Positions 1 through 9,598 of a stretch of DNA of 64,000 nucleotides are shown piece by piece. The position numbers and the translations under genes are program-made. The stretch is from Shinella sp. CPCC 101442 (GTDB lineage Bacteria > Pseudomonadota > Alphaproteobacteria > Rhizobiales > Rhizobiaceae). The DNA is taken from the NCBI RefSeq assembly GCF_024704725.1, contig NZ_JALIQS010000004.1, positions 659,741 through 723,740 of the forward strand, read 5' to 3'. The stretch's first letter is position 1; every line of letters starts with the position of its first letter. A model generated the notes under the pieces. That model saw only the letters and a program-made list of their open reading frames with translations, had not been told where the DNA came from and ran no database searches.

Positions 1-510
1 GACTGGCCCTTCGACATGGTGCGCACCATTGCCGGCGCCATCGTCGCCAGCCAGTCCCGCATGAGCGAACTGGACAAGTGCCTCGGGCTCCTCAAGCCCT
101 GCTTTGCCCAGCTCAGCGATGAAATAGCGATGCCGCAGGGCATCAGCCGGGAATATTGCACCATCGCCTTTCATGTCGGGCGCGTGCGCATGTCGCTTGT
201 GCTGCTCTTCCCCGAGCACTTCATTCTTTCGCAGAGCAAGCTGCGCGATGTCGGCGTCATGACCGGATATTTCGCCAGCGTCTGCTGCCAGGGTGCAAAC
301 ACTCGGCAGGACCGCGAGATGGACCTGACCGAGCGCGAGATCGAGTGCCTCTACTGGATCGCCGAGGGCAAGACGAGCGACGAGATCGCCGTCATCCTCG
401 GCATATCCCGCAACACGATCAACAACTACATCACCAGCGTGATGCGCAAGACCGCGACGAAGACGCGGTCGGAAGCGATCGCCTGGGCCGTTCGCAACAG
501 CCTGGTCTGA
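1..510 (+). CDS. visN: VisN, LuxR-type motility regulator (5' truncated)
   Basis: Only the C-terminal part is present: the reading frame is open from base 1 (DWPFD before the first Met) and stops at 508-510. The last 65 residues form a LuxR/FixJ helix-turn-helix beginning LTEREIECLYWIAEGKTSDE and containing ISRNTINNYI. In Rhizobiaceae, VisN and VisR are adjacent LuxR-type proteins thought to act together as the master activator of the flagellar cascade, mainly by switching on rem. The identity rests on this HTH, on the second LuxR-type gene 10 bp downstream, and on the flagellar surroundings. fliF is expected upstream but lies outside the window. Confidence 0.88.
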   Translation, partial: DWPFDMVRTIAGAIVASQSRMSELDKCLGLLKPCFAQLSDEIAMPQGISREYCTIAFHVGRVRMSLVLLFPEHFILSQSKLRDVGVMTGYFASVCCQGANTRQDREMDLTEREIECLYWIAEGKTSDEIAVILGISRNTINNYITSVMRKTATKTRSEAIAWAVRNSLV

Positions 511-520
511 GGAGAACGTC

Positions 521-1264
521 ATGGGTATTCAACTTTCCGCCCCCGCCGCCCTGGAGACGGAAATCCGGCTCGCGCGACCGCCCAAGGCGGCGCGGGCATC
601 GGATTTCGTCTCCCGCCTGCAGGTCATGCAGACCATCATAGGCGCGGAACATTTCGCCGTGCTGCGGGTCGCCGGCCACGGCTTGCCCTCGGCGCGCAAG
701 CTGACGCTTTCGCTGCACAACTGGGCAAGCAATGTCGATGGCAATGCGCGCGCGCTGATCGCGGCCTATGGCCCGACGATGCTCGCCCATCTGGAAGCGT
801 CCATGCTGCCGCTGATCTGGGAAGGCGCGGGCGACGACCAGTTCGTCGAAACCGGCGCGGAACCCTTCACGAAGCGCCTTTCCGCACGGCTCCTGCCGTG
901 GTCGGGCATTGCCCTGCCGGTGCGTCTCGGCGCGCATGGCAACGGTTACGTCGTATTCACCGGCGCCTTCATCGCGCCTTCGAGCGACCTCATCGTCGAC
1001 ATGCACATGAAGAGCTGCCAGATCCTGATCGACATGCTGGCCGTTGACGAGAAGAAGCTCGCGCCTTCCGAGGCGCTGAGCGAACGCGAGATCGCCTGCC
1101 TCCAGATGGCCGGTGACGGCTGCATCTCCGATGCCATAGCGGAAAAAATGGGTCTCTCCGTGCATACGGTGAACGCCTATCTCGGCACGGCGACGACGAA
1201 GCTCGACGCGGTCAACCGCATCCAGGCCATCGCCAAGGCCATCCGCCTCGGCTACATCACCTGA
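521..1264 (+). CDS. visR: VisR, LuxR-type motility regulator
   Basis: 247 aa, starting 10 bp after visN, so the two are probably co-transcribed. The N-terminal ~170 residues form a ligand/dimerisation-type domain of the autoinducer-binding LuxR class. The C-terminal ~65 residues form a LuxR HTH (ALSEREIACLQMAGDGCISD, LSVHTVNAYL). In rhizobia VisR works with VisN to activate rem and the flagellar regulon. It ends at a convergent stem-loop separating it from the leftward motA-flhB transcription unit. Start ATG 521 follows a GGAG-type ribosome site (ctgaggagaacgtc). Confidence 0.9.
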   Translation: MGIQLSAPAALETEIRLARPPKAARASDFVSRLQVMQTIIGAEHFAVLRVAGHGLPSARKLTLSLHNWASNVDGNARALIAAYGPTMLAHLEASMLPLIWEGAGDDQFVETGAEPFTKRLSARLLPWSGIALPVRLGAHGNGYVVFTGAFIAPSSDLIVDMHMKSCQILIDMLAVDEKKLAPSEALSEREIACLQMAGDGCISDAIAEKMGLSVHTVNAYLGTATTKLDAVNRIQAIAKAIRLGYIT

Positions 1265-1271
1265 GAAACAA

Positions 1272-1297
1272 AAACGGCCATGCACAGGCGGCCGTTT
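1272..1297. terminator. Convergent terminator between visR and the leftward orf
   Basis: AAACGGCC and GGCCGTTT form an 8-bp stem around a 10-nt loop, between two converging genes. A-rich sequence on the left gives a U-tract for the leftward transcript. It can serve both strands. Confidence 0.6.
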
Positions 1298-1320
1298 CGT
1301 TCCCTGCCCGGTCGCAGGCC

Positions 1321-1767
1321 TCAATGGGCGTGCTGCGATGCCGTGGGGGCGGATTTCACATAGCGTGATTCGGCAAGGCTCTTGCGCAGGAAAGCGGTGT
1401 TGTCGTCCGGGTCGGGCGACGGGTCGTTGAAGGCGACATGGGTGACTTCCACGCCGGCCGTGTCCTTCTGCAGCAGCAGCTTGGCATAGACGGTCACGCC
1501 CTGCGGGCGGATTTCCATGTCGAGCGTCACTTCCGGTTCCGTATCCCAGTCGAGGCGATAGTCGCCGCCGGCGCCGAAATTGATCGTGCCGGGCAGGAAA
1601 TACAGCTCCGCAGCCGAAGAGACGAGGTCGGCCAGGTTCCCGTAGCACTCGAAACGCAACAGCGAGACGAGGTCGGCGGCATCGAGCAGTCTGAGCTCGG
1701 TGGCGACCGGGCAGATTGCCTCTGCAACAATCTTCTCGCGCTCGGCGGAGTAGGTGCATTTTCTCAT
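1321..1767 (-). CDS. Conserved hypothetical protein downstream of flhB
   Basis: 148 aa, start ATG at 1767, 5 bp after the flhB stop on the same strand, so it is the likely last gene of the motA-fliM-fliN-fliG-flhB unit. The protein is acidic, soluble and without signal peptide or membrane segment; it ends in a His-rich tail (SQHAH). I do not recognise a family. A small gene at this place is usual in rhizobial flagellar clusters, so a motility role is likely by position only. Confidence 0.7.
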   Translation of the reverse strand: MRKCTYSAEREKIVAEAICPVATELRLLDAADLVSLLRFECYGNLADLVSSAAELYFLPGTINFGAGGDYRLDWDTEPEVTLDMEIRPQGVTVYAKLLLQKDTAGVEVTHVAFNDPSPDPDDNTAFLRKSLAESRYVKSAPTASQHAH

Positions 1768-1772
1768 CGGAT

Positions 1773-2852
1773 CTAGTTTACCCGTCTGGTCTGGGGCGAA
1801 GCTGCGTAAACCCGGTGAATCAGCTCCGCCACGGCTTTGTAGAACACCGGTGGAATGACACTATCCACCGAGACTTGCGCAAACATTGAGCGTGCGAGCG
1901 GCGGATCTTCGAAAACGGGAATTCCGTTCTCCTCGGCGATCTCGCGAATCTTCAATGCGACGAGGTCTTGTCCCTTGGCCACCACGACGGGCGCATCGCC
2001 CTCCTCGCGCACGTATCGCAACGCAACGGCAAAGTGAGTCGGGTTTGCAATGACGAGCGTGGCGCGCGGCACGGCCGTAATCATGCGGCGGCGGGCGCGG
2101 TCGCGCTGGATGGAACGCATGCGGGCCTTGACGATCGGGTCGCCCTGCGACTGCTTCATTTCCTCCTTCACTTCCTGCTTGGTCATCATCAGTTCGCTAA
2201 ACCAGTGATGACGCGTCCAGGCGAAGTCGATGCCGGCGATGATCGCGGTGGCGAAGAGGACGATGAGCAGGACCTTGTTGATATCGGACGTCATCATGTA
2301 GATGAGCGCCGCCGGCTCCGAGAACATCGTGTCGAGCGAGGCGAAATAGTTCGTCCGCATGGCGATCGCCACGACGAGCGATACGAGAAGGATCTTGATC
2401 AGCGACTTGCCGAATTCCACCAGGCCCTGCTTGCCGAAGAGACGGCCGAGGCCCTTGACCGGGCTGAGGCGCGACATTTGCGGACGCACCCGCTCGAACA
2501 CCGGGCTCGGCAGGTTCTGGAGGATCGACGAGGCGACGCCGAAGATCATCATCATGGCGAGGATCGGCAGGAGCAATACGCCGGCCTCCCAGCCGAGATG
2601 CCGGAAGATCGCGATGACGTCGGTTCCGGATTTGAGGTTCCAGGCTTCGGGCTGTTCGAAGAAGTCGCGCAACGTTTCGTTCATGCGCGCGATGCCATCC
2701 GGCAGGAAGAAGACGAGGAAGAGATAGATCGCCAGCGTCGAGGCGAAAATCGTGATTTCGCGCGAGAAGGGCGTGTTGCCCTTCTCCATCGCGTCCTGAA
2801 TCTTCTTCTCTGACGGAAGCTCTGTTTTGCTGTCTTTGTCTTCGTCCGACAT
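1773..2852 (-). CDS. flhB: FlhB, flagellar type III export switch protein
   Basis: 359 aa. FlhB is the inner-membrane export-gate protein whose cytoplasmic domain autocleaves to switch substrates from rod/hook to filament. Hydrophobic segments lie at about residues 33-51, 90-110, 150-166 and 192-212. The cytoplasmic domain carries the autocleavage motif N270-P-T-H273 inside [12 protein letters not shown]. It lies downstream of fliG on the minus strand, but a terminator-like hairpin (2882-2923) separates them, so it may have its own promoter or depend on read-through. Confidence 0.97.
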   Translation of the reverse strand: MSDEDKDSKTELPSEKKIQDAMEKGNTPFSREITIFASTLAIYLFLVFFLPDGIARMNETLRDFFEQPEAWNLKSGTDVIAIFRHLGWEAGVLLLPILAMMMIFGVASSILQNLPSPVFERVRPQMSRLSPVKGLGRLFGKQGLVEFGKSLIKILLVSLVVAIAMRTNYFASLDTMFSEPAALIYMMTSDINKVLLIVLFATAIIAGIDFAWTRHHWFSELMMTKQEVKEEMKQSQGDPIVKARMRSIQRDRARRRMITAVPRATLVIANPTHFAVALRYVREEGDAPVVVAKGQDLVALKIREIAEENGIPVFEDPPLARSMFAQVSVDSVIPPVFYKAVAELIHRVYAASPQTRRVN

Positions 2853-2881
2853 GGCGTACCCTGCGGCGGCTCGGAGCCACC

Positions 2882-2923
2882 AAAAGAAAACGGCCCGAAT
2901 CCCCTGTCTGGAGAGTCGGGCCG
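2882..2923 (-). terminator. Terminator-like hairpin between fliG and flhB
   Basis: Read on the minus strand, CGGCCCGA pairs with TCGGGCCG (2891-2923, 17-nt loop) and is followed by TTTTCTTTT. It sits in the 112-bp gap between fliG and flhB, so it may reduce flhB expression relative to the switch genes. Confidence 0.55.
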
Positions 2924-2964
2924 CTGGATACGCTCGGCTTGCGGCGGTGTCGTGTCAAGGCGGA

Positions 2965-4002
2965 TCAGGCGGCCTGGGCTTCCTGTTCCTTCTCCTTCAA
3001 CTGGATTTGTCCTGCGGCGGCCAGGCGAATGGCTTCCTGCGTGATCGAGCGGCGGGCAATCGCCACTTCGCGCGGATTGCCGATATCGCCGGCGGCGAGA
3101 TCCGATTCGATCATGCGGCGCTGGCGCGCACCGATCGAGGAGAGGATCGATTCGCGCAGTTCCATCGTGGCGCCGCGAAGTGCCGCCGTGATGATATCGC
3201 CCGAGACGTCGTTGAACAGCGACACGCGGCTCTTCTGCGGCATGTAGAGCACGTCTTCGAAGAGGAAGATCTTCGGGCGGACCTTCTTGACCGATTCGGT
3301 CGAGACCGTTTCGAGCGAGGCCAGCATTTCGTCGACCTGCGACTTCTCCAGCTCGTTCATGAGGTCGGCGACCTTGTTCGAGCCGGCCGAGTTGCGTTCC
3401 GAGTTCAGCACATTGATCATCTCGATGACGCGCGCCTCGACGATCGCGGTCGCCTTGGGGCTCGCGTCCTTGAGGTTGACGGTACGGTTGATGATGTCGG
3501 CGCGCTGTGCCTCCGGAATTTCCACCAGAACCTTGGCGCCGAAGGCCGAGGGCATCATGGAAAGGATATAGGCGATGGTCTGCGGATGCTCGTTCAGGAG
3601 GAACTTCGACACGAAGACCGGGTCGGCGTCCTGCAGGCGGTCCCAGATCGTCGATTCGAACGCCTGGAAGGCGGCGCGGCGGCCGAGCAGGCCGTCCACT
3701 TCGTCCGGCGTCAGGCCCTCTTCGAGAATGCCTTCCATCATCTTGGCATTGTCCATCAGGCCTGCGCCCTCCGTGAAGAGGTCCTCGAACTCGTTGACGA
3801 GATCGATCAGCTCATGCGGCGGGATGGCGCGCAGGTTCTGCGCGGCGGCGATGATCGCCTGAAGCTCGCTCTGGGTAAAATATTTAAGCAGCTTGCCGGC
3901 CACGCCCTTGCCCATGGCGAGAAGAACGGCTGCTGCCTTCTCGACCGGCGATAGCGGCGAACCAAGCGCCGTGGACGTACCGAAATTTTCGAAATCCATC
4001 AT
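2965..4002 (-). CDS. fliG: FliG, flagellar motor switch protein
   Basis: 345 aa, the usual FliG length. FliG links the MS ring to FliM/FliN and contacts the stator. The N-terminal domain begins near SPVEKAAAVLLAMGKGVAGKLL. The middle domain contains the HPQTIAYILSMM segment (FliG signature EHPQTIA, around residue 133). The C-terminal torque domain carries charged residues (EDVLYMPQKSRVSLF, SSIGARQRRMIESDL). Two Met codons open the gene (ATG ATG); the first is taken. It is preceded by fliN (31 bp) on the same strand. Confidence 0.97.
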   Translation of the reverse strand: MMDFENFGTSTALGSPLSPVEKAAAVLLAMGKGVAGKLLKYFTQSELQAIIAAAQNLRAIPPHELIDLVNEFEDLFTEGAGLMDNAKMMEGILEEGLTPDEVDGLLGRRAAFQAFESTIWDRLQDADPVFVSKFLLNEHPQTIAYILSMMPSAFGAKVLVEIPEAQRADIINRTVNLKDASPKATAIVEARVIEMINVLNSERNSAGSNKVADLMNELEKSQVDEMLASLETVSTESVKKVRPKIFLFEDVLYMPQKSRVSLFNDVSGDIITAALRGATMELRESILSSIGARQRRMIESDLAAGDIGNPREVAIARRSITQEAIRLAAAGQIQLKEKEQEAQAA

Positions 4003-4032
4003 GGATTATCCCCCTGAACCCTTAACCGGGTG

Positions 4033-4620
4033 TCAGACCTTGCGTGTACTCTTCACTTCAATGAGCTTCACCCCGAAACGGGTGTCGTCGTTCTCAAGAA
4101 CCGTAATTTCGCCGCGGCCGATGATACGGCCGTTGACCATGACCTCGACGGGCTCGCCGATGCGGCGATCGAGTGCGATCGTTGCGCCCTCGCTGAGGTT
4201 CATGAGGCTGGAAACCTGCATCTGGGACGAGCCGAGCACGATCTGCAGATCGATCGGAATGTCCATGATGAGGTCCATGTTGGACTCCATCGCGCTGCCC
4301 GGGCGGGGTGCTTCGCCGAGATCGGCGGAGAAATCATTGCCGCCGCCGAAGTCGTTGCCGCCCCCGAAATCCGAGCCGCCGAAGCTTGCGCCACCGTCAA
4401 AATCGGAGGTGGCCGCCGTGCCGCCGAAGTCGGAGCTTCCGAAGTCGCCGCCGAAGGCAGCGAGCGGATCGTCCGTCGCGGCCAGATCTGTGCCGATCGA
4501 GCCGGTGGCATCCTTCTGAAGAACGCCGCGCAGATCGTCGATTGCCTGCTCCAGTTCCTGGTCGCCTGCATTGATAGAGGACATGATGTCGTCAGCGATG
4601 GGTGTTTTCTTCGGTGCCAT
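4033..4620 (-). CDS. fliN: FliN, motor switch protein with Gly/Asp-rich N-terminal extension
   Basis: 195 aa, longer than the ~137-aa enterobacterial FliN. The C-terminal ~85 residues are the SpoA/FliN domain ([20 protein letters not shown] to the C-terminus, with [23 protein letters not shown]). The N-terminal half is a low-complexity linker rich in FGG, SDFGG and NDFGG (about residues 53-100). It is co-directional with fliM and fliG, and with FliM forms the C-ring. Confidence 0.95.
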   Translation of the reverse strand: MAPKKTPIADDIMSSINAGDQELEQAIDDLRGVLQKDATGSIGTDLAATDDPLAAFGGDFGSSDFGGTAATSDFDGGASFGGSDFGGGNDFGGGNDFSADLGEAPRPGSAMESNMDLIMDIPIDLQIVLGSSQMQVSSLMNLSEGATIALDRRIGEPVEVMVNGRIIGRGEITVLENDDTRFGVKLIEVKSTRKV

Positions 4621-4682
4621 ATGACCACTATTCCATTCGAAACTTGCCTGAGGCTCGCCGCCCCTTACGCGTCATGCGTAAA

Positions 4683-5630
4683 CTATCCGATGATGTGCTG
4701 GAGGAGCTCGTCCTCCGACCCGTAGGTATCCTTGACCCGGACCGTGTAGCGTGCGCCCGACCGGCCGAATTCGCAGACATAGAGATTGCGACCGTTCGCG
4801 TTGACCTCGACGCGTACATCGCCTGATTCGTTGAACGGGATGATGTCGCCGGCCTGCAGGCGGCTGATCGTGTCGAGCGTCTGGGCTTCGAGCCGGATGC
4901 GCGCCTCGAGCGTCACCTTGGAGCGTCGCACCTGCTCGCCGAGCTGCTCGCTCCATTCGACGCGGGTCTTGAGGGCGTTGGCGGCCTTGGGCGCCGAGAT
5001 GGTCGACTTCAGGAGAACGCTCTGCGGGATGACGACGTGGAAGGTGGAGAGAACGGGGCCGATGCCGACGGCCATGTTGACCATGGCGACATGGCTGTTT
5101 TCCGAACCATCCTCGATTGCCTTGCGGGTTTCCGCATTGTGCGCATGGCCGAGATACGGTTCATAGCCGTTTGCGCCGGAAACGGCGGTCTTGAGCACGC
5201 TGGATATGCGGTCGAACATCATCGCGGCCAGGTCGAGCTCGATCTTGGAGAGGGGGCGTGCCTCCGGGTCCTCGATCGAATCGCTGACGGCGCCGAGCAT
5301 GTTCTCGACGAGCGTGATGATCATCGGGCTGTCGCAGATCAGCGTGAAGCGATCGCACCAGTCGCGCAGCGAAGCGTCGCACATCGCCATGGCGCCGCCG
5401 AGGCCTTCGACGAGCGGACCGTACTTGCCTGTCTCGAAGCCGGCATAGGAGACCGCGACCTCGAAGCCGAGCTCGCTTTCCAGCATGTCGGGCAGGAACT
5501 CGGAGAAGATGTCACCGAGATTGGCACAGAGCTTCGAGATCGTCGCCGTGTCGCCGAGCTTGCCGGTCAGGCGGGCAAGCACGATCGGATCGAGGGACGG
5601 GGCAGTTGTCACGGTCGCTTCACTCATCAC
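4683..5630 (-). CDS. fliM: FliM, flagellar motor switch protein
   Basis: 315 aa. FliM is the C-ring protein that binds CheY-P and connects FliG to FliN. The middle CheC-like domain and a C-terminal SpoA domain (RIRLEAQTLDTISRLQAGDIIPF) are recognisable. The open frame begins with a GTG directly next to the motA stop (TAA GTG ATG); the following ATG at 5627 is an equally good start and shortens the protein by one residue. Coupling to motA is therefore immediate. Sequence divergence from enteric FliM is strong, as is usual in rhizobia, so the call leans partly on synteny. Confidence 0.9.
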   Translation of the reverse strand: MMSEATVTTAPSLDPIVLARLTGKLGDTATISKLCANLGDIFSEFLPDMLESELGFEVAVSYAGFETGKYGPLVEGLGGAMAMCDASLRDWCDRFTLICDSPMIITLVENMLGAVSDSIEDPEARPLSKIELDLAAMMFDRISSVLKTAVSGANGYEPYLGHAHNAETRKAIEDGSENSHVAMVNMAVGIGPVLSTFHVVIPQSVLLKSTISAPKAANALKTRVEWSEQLGEQVRRSKVTLEARIRLEAQTLDTISRLQAGDIIPFNESGDVRVEVNANGRNLYVCEFGRSGARYTVRVKDTYGSEDELLQHIIG

Positions 5631-6509
5631 TTAGGCCGCCTTCGAGTCGCCGCCGCCGCCGGGATTCATCATTTCCTGCTCGACCGCGTCGATCGACGGG
5701 CGCTCGTAGGAAGAGATGGTCTTGCGGCCGTATTCCAGCGCCACCTGCGGCACGGAGCCGTTCATGTAGGCGAGCAGCGTCTGCTTGACGATGATGTAGA
5801 GGCGGTTCTGTTTCTCGCGCACCACCTTGATGTTCGTGGCGATCGGGGTGACGATCGAATAGGACAGGAAGATGCCGAGCATGGTGCCGACAAGGGCCGA
5901 GCCGATGAGGCCGCCCAGGACTTCCGGCGACTCGTTGATCTTGCCCATCGCCTTGATAACCCCGAGAACGGCGGCGATGATGCCGATGGCCGGAAACGCG
6001 TCACCCATGGTGGAGAGCGACTGGTAGGGCTTCATCTTGTCGCGCGTGATCGTCTGGATTTCTTCGTCCATCAGCGCCTCGATCTCGTGGGAGCGGGCGT
6101 TGCCGATGATGATGAGGCGGACATAGTCGCAGATGAAGGCCGTCAGTTCCTTGTTGGCAAGAACCGTCGGGGCCGACTGGAAGATCGGCGACTCGTCCGG
6201 ATTGTCGATATGGGCTTCGATCTCGTTGCGCGACTTGGTGCGCAGATCCCGCATCAGGCTATAGAGCACGCCGAGCGTATCGAGATAGTGGCGCTCCTTG
6301 GGAACCTTGTGCTTGAACGCTTCCATAAGCGCCTTGCCGGTTTCCTTGATCACCTTCATCGTGTTCGCCACGATGAAGCCGCCGACGCCCGCGCCGCCGA
6401 TGATCATGAGCTCGAAAGGCTGGTTGAGCACCTCCAGGTGCCCGCCCATGGCCATGAAGCCGCCCAGGACGCAGCCGATCGTAACGATAAGACCAATGAT
6501 GATATTCAT
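5631..6509 (-). CDS. motA: MotA, flagellar stator proton-channel subunit
   Basis: 292 aa from ATG 6509 ([23 protein letters not shown]); the longer open frame upstream to 6692 is rejected because it lacks MotA similarity before this Met. MotA is a four-helix inner-membrane protein: hydrophobic segments are at the N-terminus, at about residues 35-50, and as a pair in the C-terminal half ([37 protein letters not shown]). The cytoplasmic loop is charged. It is the first gene of the leftward motA-fliM-fliN-fliG-flhB unit, although its partner motB lies more than 23 kb away on the other strand. Confidence 0.96.
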   Translation of the reverse strand: MNIIIGLIVTIGCVLGGFMAMGGHLEVLNQPFELMIIGGAGVGGFIVANTMKVIKETGKALMEAFKHKVPKERHYLDTLGVLYSLMRDLRTKSRNEIEAHIDNPDESPIFQSAPTVLANKELTAFICDYVRLIIIGNARSHEIEALMDEEIQTITRDKMKPYQSLSTMGDAFPAIGIIAAVLGVIKAMGKINESPEVLGGLIGSALVGTMLGIFLSYSIVTPIATNIKVVREKQNRLYIIVKQTLLAYMNGSVPQVALEYGRKTISSYERPSIDAVEQEMMNPGGGGDSKAA

Positions 6510-6681
6510 GAGCGCAGGTGTCCCAACACAATTCTGACCCTTGTGGAAATACGGTTCCAGCCTTGCGTGAGGCTGTACCAGACGGCCGGTTTGCGGATCA
6601 GGTTCGCGCAAGGAAAAACCCGCAGGATCATGGCTCATAACGGGCCATCGCGCCCTCTTGCATCTTGATCGGCGGGCTATC
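6510..6681. promoter_or_regulatory. Divergent promoter region, motA / DUF1217 gene
   Basis: A 172-bp gap between two divergently read transcription units, so it must hold leftward and rightward start signals. No convincing consensus -35/-10 or sigma-54 element could be picked out by eye. Confidence 0.45.
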
Positions 6682-7461
6682 GTGACGACCACCTATACGA
6701 GCTACCAGTTGATTTCTTCCGACCTCCAGACATCGCTGAAGCGTGTTTCGGAGCAGCCGGACGTCAAGCGCGAGACGGAATACTACCTCGATAAGATCGG
6801 CGGCGTGAAATCGGTCGAAGACTTCTTCGCCGACAGCCGCCTCTACAACTACGTGATGAAGGCGCACGGCCTGGAGGACATGGCCTACGCCAAGGCCTTC
6901 ATGCGCAAGGTGCTGACCGAAGGCGTCGACAACAAGGATGCGTTTGCCAACCAGCTCACCGATACGCGCTACAAGGCGCTGGCGGAGTCGCTGAATTTCG
7001 CCCGTCACGGCGAGGTTGCCACGCTGATGGAGAGCGCCCAGAAGGGCATCGTCGACAAATACACCCGCCAGACGCTCGAAGTCAGCGCCGGCGAGGACAA
7101 TACGGGTGTTCGCCTCGCGCTCTATTTCGAGCGCATGGCGCCCTCCATCACCTCGGGCTATTCGATCATCGCGGACGATGCGATCGCGCAGGTTGTGCGT
7201 ACCGCCTTGCAGCTTCCGGCGGAGTTCGCCGCCACCGATATCGATCGCCAGGCCGCCTATTACGAAGACGTCCTGAACCTCGAAGAGTTCAAGGACCCTT
7301 CGAAGGTCGGCAAGTTTCTCGAACGCTTCACCTCGATGTGGGAGCTCGAAAACCCGACGGGCAGCGCCGATTCGCTCGCCGCCTTCCAGCCGTCCGGCCT
7401 CATCGGCATTTCGACGGACCTGCTGCTTTCCATCAACAACCTGAAACTCGGAGGTCGCTGA
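6682..7461 (+). CDS. DUF1217-type flagellar-cluster protein
   Basis: 259 aa from GTG 6682 ([20 protein letters not shown]); a TTG eight codons upstream is possible but less likely. The protein is soluble and mostly helical, with repeated motifs of the type (E)[17 protein letters not shown], typical of the DUF1217 family found inside rhizobial flagellar clusters. Its biochemical role is not known to me. One base separates its stop from flgF, suggesting co-transcription with the rod genes. Confidence 0.8.
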   Translation: MTTTYTSYQLISSDLQTSLKRVSEQPDVKRETEYYLDKIGGVKSVEDFFADSRLYNYVMKAHGLEDMAYAKAFMRKVLTEGVDNKDAFANQLTDTRYKALAESLNFARHGEVATLMESAQKGIVDKYTRQTLEVSAGEDNTGVRLALYFERMAPSITSGYSIIADDAIAQVVRTALQLPAEFAATDIDRQAAYYEDVLNLEEFKDPSKVGKFLERFTSMWELENPTGSADSLAAFQPSGLIGISTDLLLSINNLKLGGR

Positions 7462-7462
7462 G

Positions 7463-8188
7463 ATGCAGACCGGGCTCTATGTATCGCTTTCGTCCCAGAT
7501 TGCACTCGAACGCCGCCTGAACACGCTTGCCGATAACGTCGCGAACTCGACGACCGTCGGTTTCCGCGCGACCGAGGTGAAGTTCAACGAGGTCGTCAGC
7601 GACCAGAAGGTGGCCGACGTCGCTTTCGTATCGCAGGGCAACGAATTCATTTCGACCCGCGCCGGCGGCCTTACGGAGACCGGCGGCACGCTGGATTTCG
7701 CCATCAAGGGCGACGCCTGGTTCCAGGTCGAAACACCGTCCGGCCCGACGCTGACGCGCGACGGGCGCTTCACGCTGACCGATGCCGGAGAACTGGTGAC
7801 GCTGAACGGTTATCCGGTGCTGGATGCTGGCGGCGGGCCGATCCAGATCGATGCGACCAACGGCGCAATCCAGCTCAGCGCCGACGGCCAGCTCAACCAG
7901 AACGGCCGACCGGTCGCCGCCCTCGGCCTCTTCGAAGCCGATCTGTCGGGCGGCTTCACGCGCGCCGGCAATAGCGGCGTCATCTCGAAAATCCCGCCGG
8001 AACCGGTGATCGACCGCATCGATGCAGGCGTGGTGCAGGGCTATGTGGAGGAATCCAACGTCAACGCCATCGGCGAGATGACGCAGCTCATCCAGGTCAC
8101 GCGCGCCTTCGAAAGCATTGCCTCGCTGATGCGCGACAGCGAGGAATCGATGAACGAAGCGGTGCGCACGCTCGGCGGAAGCAAGTAA
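7463..8188 (+). CDS. flgF: FlgF, flagellar proximal rod protein
   Basis: 241 aa. It has the N-terminal rod motif (LADNVANSTTVGFRATEVKF; typical form ANNIANxxTxGFK) and the C-terminal rod/hook helix (GYVEESNVNAIGEMTQLIQVTRAFES). Length fits FlgF better than FlgG, and a separate FlgG is encoded at 11495. It starts one base after the upstream stop and is followed 3 bp later by fliI. Confidence 0.93.
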   Translation: MQTGLYVSLSSQIALERRLNTLADNVANSTTVGFRATEVKFNEVVSDQKVADVAFVSQGNEFISTRAGGLTETGGTLDFAIKGDAWFQVETPSGPTLTRDGRFTLTDAGELVTLNGYPVLDAGGGPIQIDATNGAIQLSADGQLNQNGRPVAALGLFEADLSGGFTRAGNSGVISKIPPEPVIDRIDAGVVQGYVEESNVNAIGEMTQLIQVTRAFESIASLMRDSEESMNEAVRTLGGSK

Positions 8189-8191
8189 ACC

Positions 8192-9598
8192 ATGGCGGCG
8201 GAAACCAGGACCAACGAGACGCGCCTTCCGGAAGGCGGGCGCATGCTGAATGCGCTTGCGGGGCTGGTGAAGCGCTATTCCTCGCCGGAATTCTCGGTTG
8301 TCCATGGCGGGCATGTGCAGACCATCTCGGCCGGCAACTATACGGTCAGCGGCCTGTCGCGCCATGTGCGGCTCGGCGAATTCGTGGCCCACAGGAGCCC
8401 GACCGGCATTCATCTCGGCGAGGTCGTGCGTGTCGAACCCGACTCGGTCGTCGTCTGCCCGATCGAACCCGGCGAGCCGATCAGCATTCACGACACGGTC
8501 ATTCGCAAGGGCGCCTTCCGCGTCGCGCCGACCACCTCCTGGTGCGGCCGCACCATCAACGCGCTGGGCGAACCGATCGACGGGCTCGGACCGCTCGTGC
8601 AGGGCGACGATCGCCGCTCCATCTACAATTCCGCCCCGCCCTCGATGACGCGCAAGCGTGTCGAAAAGGGGTTCAGTACGGGCGTACGCGCCATCGATAT
8701 CTTTGCGCCGCTTTGCCTCGGTCAGCGCCTCGGCATCTTTGCCGGCTCCGGTGTCGGGAAATCCACGCTGCTCTCGATGCTTGCCCGCGCGGACGCTTTC
8801 GACAGGGTCGTCATCGCGCTGGTCGGCGAACGCGGCCGCGAAGTGCGCGAATTCATCGAGGACACGCTCGGCGACAACCTCGCGAAGTCCGTCGCCGTCG
8901 TCGCGACCAGCGATGAAAGCCCCATGCTGCGCAAGATGGCGCCGCTGACCGCCGTGACGATTGCCGAACACTACCGCGACCAGGGCGACAACGTGCTGCT
9001 CATCATCGACAGCGTGACGCGCTTTGCCCATGCGATCCGTGAAGTGGCGACGGCTTCGGGCGAACCGCCGATCGCCCGCGGCTATCCGGCCTCGGTTTTC
9101 ACGGAGTTGCCGCGCCTCCTGGAGCGCGCGGGCCCCGGAGCGGAAGGCACCGGAAGCATCACGGCGATCATCTCGATCCTCGTCGACGGCGACAACCACA
9201 ACGATCCGATCGCCGACTCGACGCGCGGCATTCTCGACGGCCATATCGTGATGGAGCGCAGCCTTGCCGAGGAGGGGCGCTATCCGCCGATCAACCCGCT
9301 CGCATCCATCTCGCGCCTCGCCCGCAAGGCCTGGACGCCCGACCAGGAAAAGCTGGTCTCGCGCCTGAAGGCGCTGATCCACCGCTTCGAGGAAACGCGC
9401 GACCTGCGCCTCATCGGCGGCTACCGCCCCGGCGGCGATCCCGATCTCGACATGGCGATCAAGCAGGTGCCGATCATCTACGAGGTTCTCAAACAGACGC
9501 CGGGTGAAAAGCCTGCCGCCGATTCATTCTCCGATCTTGCCATGGCGCTGAAGAACGCGGCCGGGCAGGGCGGTGCACCGGCCACGCGAAGGGGATGA
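8192..9598 (+). CDS. fliI: FliI, flagellum-specific ATPase
   Basis: 468 aa. FliI is the cytoplasmic hexameric ATPase of flagellar type III export, related to F1-beta. Walker A GSGVGKST is at about residues 185-192; the Walker B region is LLIIDSVTRFAHA; the family signature PARGYPASVF appears as IARGYPASVF. An N-terminal beta-barrel domain and a C-terminal helical domain flank the core. It overlaps the next gene by ATGA. Confidence 0.97.
   Translation: MAAETRTNETRLPEGGRMLNALAGLVKRYSSPEFSVVHGGHVQTISAGNYTVSGLSRHVRLGEFVAHRSPTGIHLGEVVRVEPDSVVVCPIEPGEPISIHDTVIRKGAFRVAPTTSWCGRTINALGEPIDGLGPLVQGDDRRSIYNSAPPSMTRKRVEKGFSTGVRAIDIFAPLCLGQRLGIFAGSGVGKSTLLSMLARADAFDRVVIALVGERGREVREFIEDTLGDNLAKSVAVVATSDESPMLRKMAPLTAVTIAEHYRDQGDNVLLIIDSVTRFAHAIREVATASGEPPIARGYPASVFTELPRLLERAGPGAEGTGSITAIISILVDGDNHNDPIADSTRGILDGHIVMERSLAEEGRYPPINPLASISRLARKAWTPDQEKLVSRLKALIHRFEETRDLRLIGGYRPGGDPDLDMAIKQVPIIYEVLKQTPGEKPAADSFSDLAMALKNAAGQGGAPATRRG

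Noticed and set aside
6510-6692. 61-residue N-terminal extension of MotA
   Set aside because: MotA similarity begins at the Met at 6509, and the extension would cover the divergent promoter region.
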